Shown piece after piece: positions 59,735-64,000 of a DNA stretch of 64,000 nt (the stretch's first letter is position 1; each line of letters begins with the position of its first letter). The notes below the pieces were generated by a model. That model did not search any database. It had not been told where the DNA came from and was given only the letters and a program-made list of their open reading frames with translations. Source of the DNA: Tatumella citrea (GTDB lineage: Bacteria; Pseudomonadota; Gammaproteobacteria; Enterobacterales; Enterobacteriaceae). The translations under genes and the position numbers were made by a program. Location: positions 3,534,001 through 3,598,000 of the forward strand of contig NZ_CP015579.1 in NCBI RefSeq assembly GCF_002163585.1. Reading direction: 5' to 3'.

Positions 59735-61423
59735 TCAGATAAAGGCTCCGGCTTTACGGATCAGACTGGTTTTCGTCAGTGCTCCCAGAAAATAGCGTTG
59801 CTCATCATCACTCAGTACCGGCAGGCGTTCCAGAGTAACCTGAGAAAATGCCTCCCAGCCTTCACGCAGGCTCTTGTTCTGGCAAATATACGGGAAATCA
59901 TCATCCATCACTTCCCTGACCGGTGAATCCGGTGTGATTTTTTGCGACAGTACACTGGCGGCAATTTCATGAATCGAAACAACCCCTAAAAAACGCCCGC
60001 CTTCATTAATGACATACACATAGCGCTCACGTTTGAGTGAACTGATCGCTAAAGCGTCGCCTACCGAGGCATCCGGAAGTAATGCTGCCCCGGGGATTAT
60101 CAGCCCGGCTATTGTGGTATTGTCGAAATCATAACGTGCCTCAGCACGGTTAAAATGGGTGGAGATCAGCGGATAAGTCACTGCGGACTGCAACCGGTAA
60201 GCCACCATCGTGGCCAGCACGGAAGTAATCATCAGCGGAAACAGCAGACTGCTGTTCAGTGTCATCTCTGTAACCATTAGCATGGCCATCAACGGCGCCT
60301 GACTGATGGCAGCCAGTACCGCCGCCATCCCAAGTGCGGCATACAGCCAGCCTGGTTGTGCGGCAAAACCGCTATCAGAGGTAACAACATTGAAAATGGC
60401 CCCGACCAGTGCACCAATCAGCAACGACGGAGTAAACATTCCCCCGACCGCAGAAGAACCCACCGAACAACAGGTTGCTAATAGTTTGAGCACCAGCAGA
60501 CCGGCCAGCCCCCATAACAGATACTGGCCACTGAAAATATTAACTATAACTTCGTAACCATTGCCAAGAATGTCAGTGGAGAACATCGCCAGTACACCTA
60601 CCGCGACACCCCCGACACCGAGCCGTACAGGCAAACTGGAGATCCGGGCAAATTGCTTTTTGCTGTAGCCGGCCAGAGTAATAAACCCTGCCCCCGCCAG
60701 CCCGCATACCAGGCCGATAACAATCACTATCAATACACTATGGATGCTGACATGAAATCTGACATCCGCCAGTGGATAGAGCGCAGAACGGTAGCCCAGT
60801 AGCCACATGGTCATCACCGAAGTCCCTGAGGCAATCACCAAAGGGATAAGACGCTGTAATGCACTGATCCCAAAAGCCACTTCAGCCACGAAAATCGCTG
60901 AGGCCAGTGGGGCATGGTACACCGAAGCCAGCCCGGCAGCCGCAGCCATTGCCACCACATCGGAATTTTTCAGATGAAAACTACCAGGCAGAAAACGGCC
61001 AATAATGCTGCCGCATAATGCCGATAGCTGAACCATTGGCCCTTCTTTACCAATGGAGGCCCCGCTCGAAATGCTGGCTATAGAGGAAATAGCGCGAAAC
61101 AGAGAGGTACGGGTGGGTACCGCATCCAGCCGGGCATTCAGTACATCCAGATAATCAGTTCCGACCGCCTGTTTTTTTTCAAGAGCAACGGCATAGCGCA
61201 GGAAAAAACCGGCGATAACCCCGCCTCCGCCGACAATCACCGGCCAGAAAAACCACGGCCAGACGTGCATCGCCTGCGTAATATCATCGCTGCGACCAAA
61301 CAGCAGACGGTTAACACACTCAATAACCAGACGAAAACCAAGAGTTACCATAGCTCCGGCACAGCCAACGGGTATCGCTATCAGTAATGCTGTCCAGCTG
61401 AGTACGAATTTTCCTTCCTTCAC
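59735..61423 (-). CDS. ClC-family chloride channel/transporter with CBS pair
   Basis: 562 residues from GTG at 61423 (AGGATACTCA upstream). Selectivity-filter motifs: SSGASIGKEGP with the gating glutamate, and GGMFTPSLLIGAL (GxFxP). About 430 residues of channel are followed by two CBS domains (about 445-555), which bind adenine nucleotides in many homologues. E. coli ClcA and ClcB lack the CBS pair, so this is a different branch. Stand-alone gene. Confidence 0.9.
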   Translation of the reverse strand: MKEGKFVLSWTALLIAIPVGCAGAMVTLGFRLVIECVNRLLFGRSDDITQAMHVWPWFFWPVIVGGGGVIAGFFLRYAVALEKKQAVGTDYLDVLNARLDAVPTRTSLFRAISSIASISSGASIGKEGPMVQLSALCGSIIGRFLPGSFHLKNSDVVAMAAAAGLASVYHAPLASAIFVAEVAFGISALQRLIPLVIASGTSVMTMWLLGYRSALYPLADVRFHVSIHSVLIVIVIGLVCGLAGAGFITLAGYSKKQFARISSLPVRLGVGGVAVGVLAMFSTDILGNGYEVIVNIFSGQYLLWGLAGLLVLKLLATCCSVGSSAVGGMFTPSLLIGALVGAIFNVVTSDSGFAAQPGWLYAALGMAAVLAAISQAPLMAMLMVTEMTLNSSLLFPLMITSVLATMVAYRLQSAVTYPLISTHFNRAEARYDFDNTTIAGLIIPGAALLPDASVGDALAISSLKRERYVYVINEGGRFLGVVSIHEIAASVLSQKITPDSPVREVMDDDFPYICQNKSLREGWEAFSQVTLERLPVLSDDEQRYFLGALTKTSLIRKAGAFI

Positions 61424-61579
61424 TGAGTATCCTGCACAGAGGGGAGCGAGAGTGCCATGATAAAACTGTCGCTGCAGGCATGCAATTCGGGAATCAACAG
61501 TCCTCCCCCGGGTAAAAATGTCTGAATATTTCTAAATATTATCTGATGTGTATTGCAATGACCGCAGTCTGCGATTAGG

Positions 61580-61714
61580 CTGCATAAAGCAAAGGGGAGT
61601 AACTTAAAAGCTGGCTGATCGTCATTACGTTGTGAAAACAACCGGTCACCAGGCAACCCGGAATAATTCTGTGTTGTAAGTGAGACCTTGCCGGAAGGTG
61701 AGGTTTGCTTGCAG
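61580..61714 (+). promoter_or_regulatory. yybP-ykoY (manganese) riboswitch upstream of alx
   Basis: The conserved aptamer blocks are in order: AAAGGGGAGTAACTT (61591-61605), GTCATTACG, and GTGAGACCTTGCCGGAAGGTGAGG ending near 61703 (key parts GAGACCTTGCCG and GGTGAGG). The closing stem P1 is AAGCAAA (61587-61593) with TTTGCTT (61704-61710), extended by CTGC (61580-61583) with GCAG (61711-61714). This is the element that senses Mn2+ and responds to high pH before alx in E. coli. Confidence 0.92.
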
Positions 61715-61722
61715 TAAATACG

Positions 61723-61755
61723 CGGCTGACATCTTCTGATCTCAGCCGTTTTTTT
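61723..61755 (+). terminator. Riboswitch expression platform, intrinsic terminator
   Basis: CGGCTGA (61723-61729) pairs with TCAGCCG (61742-61748), with three more inner pairs, followed by seven T (61749-61755). It lies 8 nt after the aptamer and 14 nt before the alx start, so metal binding would have to prevent its formation for expression. Confidence 0.88.
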
Positions 61756-61769
61756 ATCAGGACAGAATT

Positions 61770-62732
61770 ATGCAAAGCATTGGCAATCCTTTGTTGTGGG
61801 GCTGTTTCGCAGTCGTCGTTATCATCATGCTGCTGGTCGACCTTCGGCTGCAGGGTCGTCGTGACCGCGTCGGAATGACCTTTCGTCAGGCTGCCTGCTG
61901 GTCAGCCGTCTGGGTTATCATTTCACTACTGTTTGCTGCCGCGTTGTGGTGGTATTTACAGGCGCAGGTCGGCCCCGAAATCGCCGGCACTCAGACCCTG
62001 GCATTTCTCACCGGCTATTTGCTGGAAAAAGCACTGGCGGTGGACAATGTCTTCGTCTGGCTGATGCTTTTCAGCTACTTCTCGGTGCCTGTTGCTTTGC
62101 AACAACGGGTGCTGGTGTATGGTGTGCTGGGAGCCATTGTGCTGCGGACCGCGATGATATTTGCCGGCAGCTGGCTGGTTAATGAATTCAGCTGGATCCT
62201 CTATCTGTTCGGTGCCTTCCTGGTCATCACCGGCATAAAAATGGCAGTCCCGGAAAAAAAATCAGCGCAGGATAGTGATGACAAACCGATGATCCGCTGG
62301 TTACGCCGACATATCCGGGTAACCGATACTCTGGAAGGAGAAAAATTCTTTGTGGTCCGCAACGGTGTACGTTATGCCACCCCACTGTTGCTGGCACTGA
62401 TCATGGTGGAATTCAGTGATGTTATCTTTGCTGTAGACAGTATCCCTGCCATCTTTGCTGTTACCACCGATCCGTTTATCGTACTGACCTCTAACCTGTT
62501 CGCGATTCTTGGATTACGGGCCATGTACTTTATGCTGTCTGGTATTGCAGAACGTTTCTCATTACTGAAATACGGGCTGGCAATTATCCTGGTATTTATC
62601 GGTATAAAAATGCTGCTGTTGGATATCTGGCATATACCAACATTTGTTTCACTGGCAGTGATTGCTACTATTTTAGTGGTGACGTTACTGATAAATCACC
62701 TAAAAAACCGTCAGCTGTCGCAAAACAGATAA
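61770..62732 (+). CDS. alx: TerC-family membrane protein Alx, Mn2+ exporter type
   Basis: 320 residues, nine membrane helices, matching E. coli Alx (321). [17 protein letters not shown] and [20 protein letters not shown] carry the acidic Asp/Glu residues thought to bind Mn2+. The gene lies between the fadH-rlmG block and sstT, as in E. coli (where ygjPQR lie in between). A yybP-ykoY riboswitch and terminator precede it. Confidence 0.93.
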   Translation: MQSIGNPLLWGCFAVVVIIMLLVDLRLQGRRDRVGMTFRQAACWSAVWVIISLLFAAALWWYLQAQVGPEIAGTQTLAFLTGYLLEKALAVDNVFVWLMLFSYFSVPVALQQRVLVYGVLGAIVLRTAMIFAGSWLVNEFSWILYLFGAFLVITGIKMAVPEKKSAQDSDDKPMIRWLRRHIRVTDTLEGEKFFVVRNGVRYATPLLLALIMVEFSDVIFAVDSIPAIFAVTTDPFIVLTSNLFAILGLRAMYFMLSGIAERFSLLKYGLAIILVFIGIKMLLLDIWHIPTFVSLAVIATILVVTLLINHLKNRQLSQNR

Positions 62733-62746
62733 CAAGATAAAATCCC

Positions 62747-62769
62747 GCAGGGAGAGCATATCTCCCTGC
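62747..62769 (+). terminator. Hairpin after alx
   Basis: Perfect 9-bp stem GCAGGGAGA (62747-62755) / TCTCCCTGC (62761-62769), loop 5 nt, 14 bp after the stop, no U-tract. Confidence 0.5.
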
Positions 62770-62977
62770 TAAACACAGAACTTCCCATAATAAGCGTTAT
62801 TTATCTCCGGAATTTTCTGCCAAATCACCTGTTTATCCCTGCAGTCATTTACTCTGCCCTTAATTTATCCTTTATCTTGCAGATCTTTTACTTATACTTG
62901 CGCGGGCAAACGTCATTTTACCGACTTCGGCATAAGTTAAAAAAATGATAACATCCTGACAACTAAGTAAATATTAT

Positions 62978-64000
62978 ATGATTAATAAAACAAATGGTTT
63001 TTTGAACTGGTTACGCACAGGTAACCTGGTCGGGCAGATTATTGTCGGACTGCTGGCTGGTATTTTACTGGCTCTGGTCTCTAAACAGACGGCCAGTTCT
63101 GTCGGACTGTTAGGTGAATTATTTGTTCATGCGCTGAAAGCGGTTGCCCCTATTCTGGTTCTGGTCCTGGTGACCTCCTCTATTGCCAATCATCAGCAAG
63201 GTAAACAGTCAAATATTCGTCCTGTCGTTGTCCTCTATCTGTTAAGTGTATTTTTTGCCTCTCTGGTGGCGGTTATTGCCAGCTACCATTTTCCTCAGCA
63301 ACTGCTGCTGTCGCACGTTCATCAGGGAATCATTCCTCCACAGGGAATCAGCGGAATCCTCCACAGCCTGCTACTGAGTATGGTGGTTAACCCTATTGAT
63401 GCTCTGATGAACGCCAATTACATTGGTATTCTGGTATGGGCAATTGGCCTGGGCCTGGCCTTCCGTCACAGCAGCGATACAACACGTCAGGTATTGAATG
63501 ATATCTCCTCCGCGATTGGCTGGGTGGTGCGTAAAGTCATTCGCTGTGCGCCGCTGGGAATCTTCGGTCTGGTATCATCCATCCTTGCCAGCAGCGGCTT
63601 CTCTACTCTCTGGGATTATGCATCGCTGCTGTCGCTGTTACTGGGTTGTATGGTGATTATGGCGCTGGTCATAAACCCGCTACTGGTGTTCTGGAAAATC
63701 CGTCGTAATCCTTATCCGTTAGTCTTTTTATGTCTGCGGGAAAGTGGAGTTACCGCCTTTTTTACCCGCAGTTCTGCGGCTAACATCCCGGTGAATATGG
63801 GGATAGCTAAACGCCTGGGACTGGATGAAGATACCTACTCAGTTTCAATCCCTCTGGGTGCCAATATCAGTATGGCTGGTGCGGCGATTACTATTACCGT
63901 ACTCACCCTGGCAGCCGTTCATACTCTGAATATTCCGGTCGATCTGCCTACCGCAATTATGCTGAGCCTGGTCGCGTCAATCTGCGCCTGCGGAGCATCA
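62978..64000 (+). CDS. sstT: Na+/serine-threonine symporter SstT, 3' partial
   Basis: The first 341 codons of a DAACS-family sodium symporter; the frame stays open to the window edge. Clear match to E. coli SstT (414 aa): [67 protein letters not shown] with the serine-rich substrate loop, and [20 protein letters not shown]. It imports serine and threonine with Na+. The translation start follows an A/T-rich leader without a strong ribosome site. It is 245 bp after alx, same order as in E. coli. Confidence 0.93.
   Translation, partial: MINKTNGFLNWLRTGNLVGQIIVGLLAGILLALVSKQTASSVGLLGELFVHALKAVAPILVLVLVTSSIANHQQGKQSNIRPVVVLYLLSVFFASLVAVIASYHFPQQLLLSHVHQGIIPPQGISGILHSLLLSMVVNPIDALMNANYIGILVWAIGLGLAFRHSSDTTRQVLNDISSAIGWVVRKVIRCAPLGIFGLVSSILASSGFSTLWDYASLLSLLLGCMVIMALVINPLLVFWKIRRNPYPLVFLCLRESGVTAFFTRSSAANIPVNMGIAKRLGLDEDTYSVSIPLGANISMAGAAITITVLTLAAVHTLNIPVDLPTAIMLSLVASICACGAS

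Overview
The window reads as chromosome from a member of the Enterobacterales. Protein similarity to E. coli and the local gene orders point to an Erwiniaceae-like genome (Pantoea/Tatumella type); the genus cannot be fixed from sequence alone. Several blocks keep E. coli neighbours: rsmC / holD-rimI-yjjG with three tRNA-Leu genes and yjjZ, opgB, fiu-ybiX, ddlA, and fadH / rlmG followed by alx and sstT. These blocks come from different parts of the E. coli map, so the window is a mosaic of core blocks joined by catabolic and transport accessory DNA. No IS element, prophage, CRISPR array or rRNA gene was seen.

Layout. 1-3 kb: an aldehyde dehydrogenase cut by the window edge, an AEC permease and a LysR regulator. 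3-7 kb: yjjG, rimI, holD, rsmC, three identical tRNA-Leu(CAG) genes behind a stringent-type promoter, Fur-boxed yjjZ and a YbaK-family deacylase. 7-13.3 kb: an MFS carrier, opgB, an RcnB-like lipoprotein, then about 1 kb of AT-rich non-coding DNA leading to an orphan double-glycine bacteriocin-like precursor. 13.3-18.4 kb: a complete branched-chain amino-acid-type ABC operon (livJHMGF-like) behind a strong sigma-54 promoter match.

18.4-29 kb: a cluster containing counterparts of all seven B. subtilis yxeKLMNOPQ genes (FMN monooxygenase, N-acetyltransferase, amino-acid ABC transporter, M20 deacetylase, MmgE/PrpD protein). In Bacillus that operon degrades S-(2-succino)cysteine. Here it is split over divergent and convergent transcription units and has two additions: a metal-dependent dehydrogenase and a cytoplasmic molybdopterin S-/N-oxide-reductase-like enzyme. 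29.3-34.7 kb: a second import and catabolism unit (2-hydroxyacid dehydrogenase, class II aldolase, binding protein, fused permease-ATPase) with a divergent LysR gene. 34.7-44.2 kb: amine and amide catabolism: ArgE-like deacylase, DUF1028, RidA, a DDAH-like amidinohydrolase, and a full GABA route (permease, aminotransferase, MocR regulator, succinate-semialdehyde dehydrogenase).

44.4-64 kb: a core-LPS-type glycosyltransferase, an unknown beta-barrel-like protein, a YcaD-like MFS protein, the iron-regulated fiu-ybiX pair, ddlA, a membrane GGDEF protein, an e(P4)-type acid phosphatase, a compact laccase-domain (PgeF-like) protein, fadH/rlmG, a ClC chloride channel, alx preceded by a clear yybP-ykoY (Mn2+) riboswitch and terminator, and the first 341 codons of sstT. 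Eight of the ten convergent gene junctions carry a GC-rich, perfect or near-perfect hairpin at or over a stop codon, without a U-tract.
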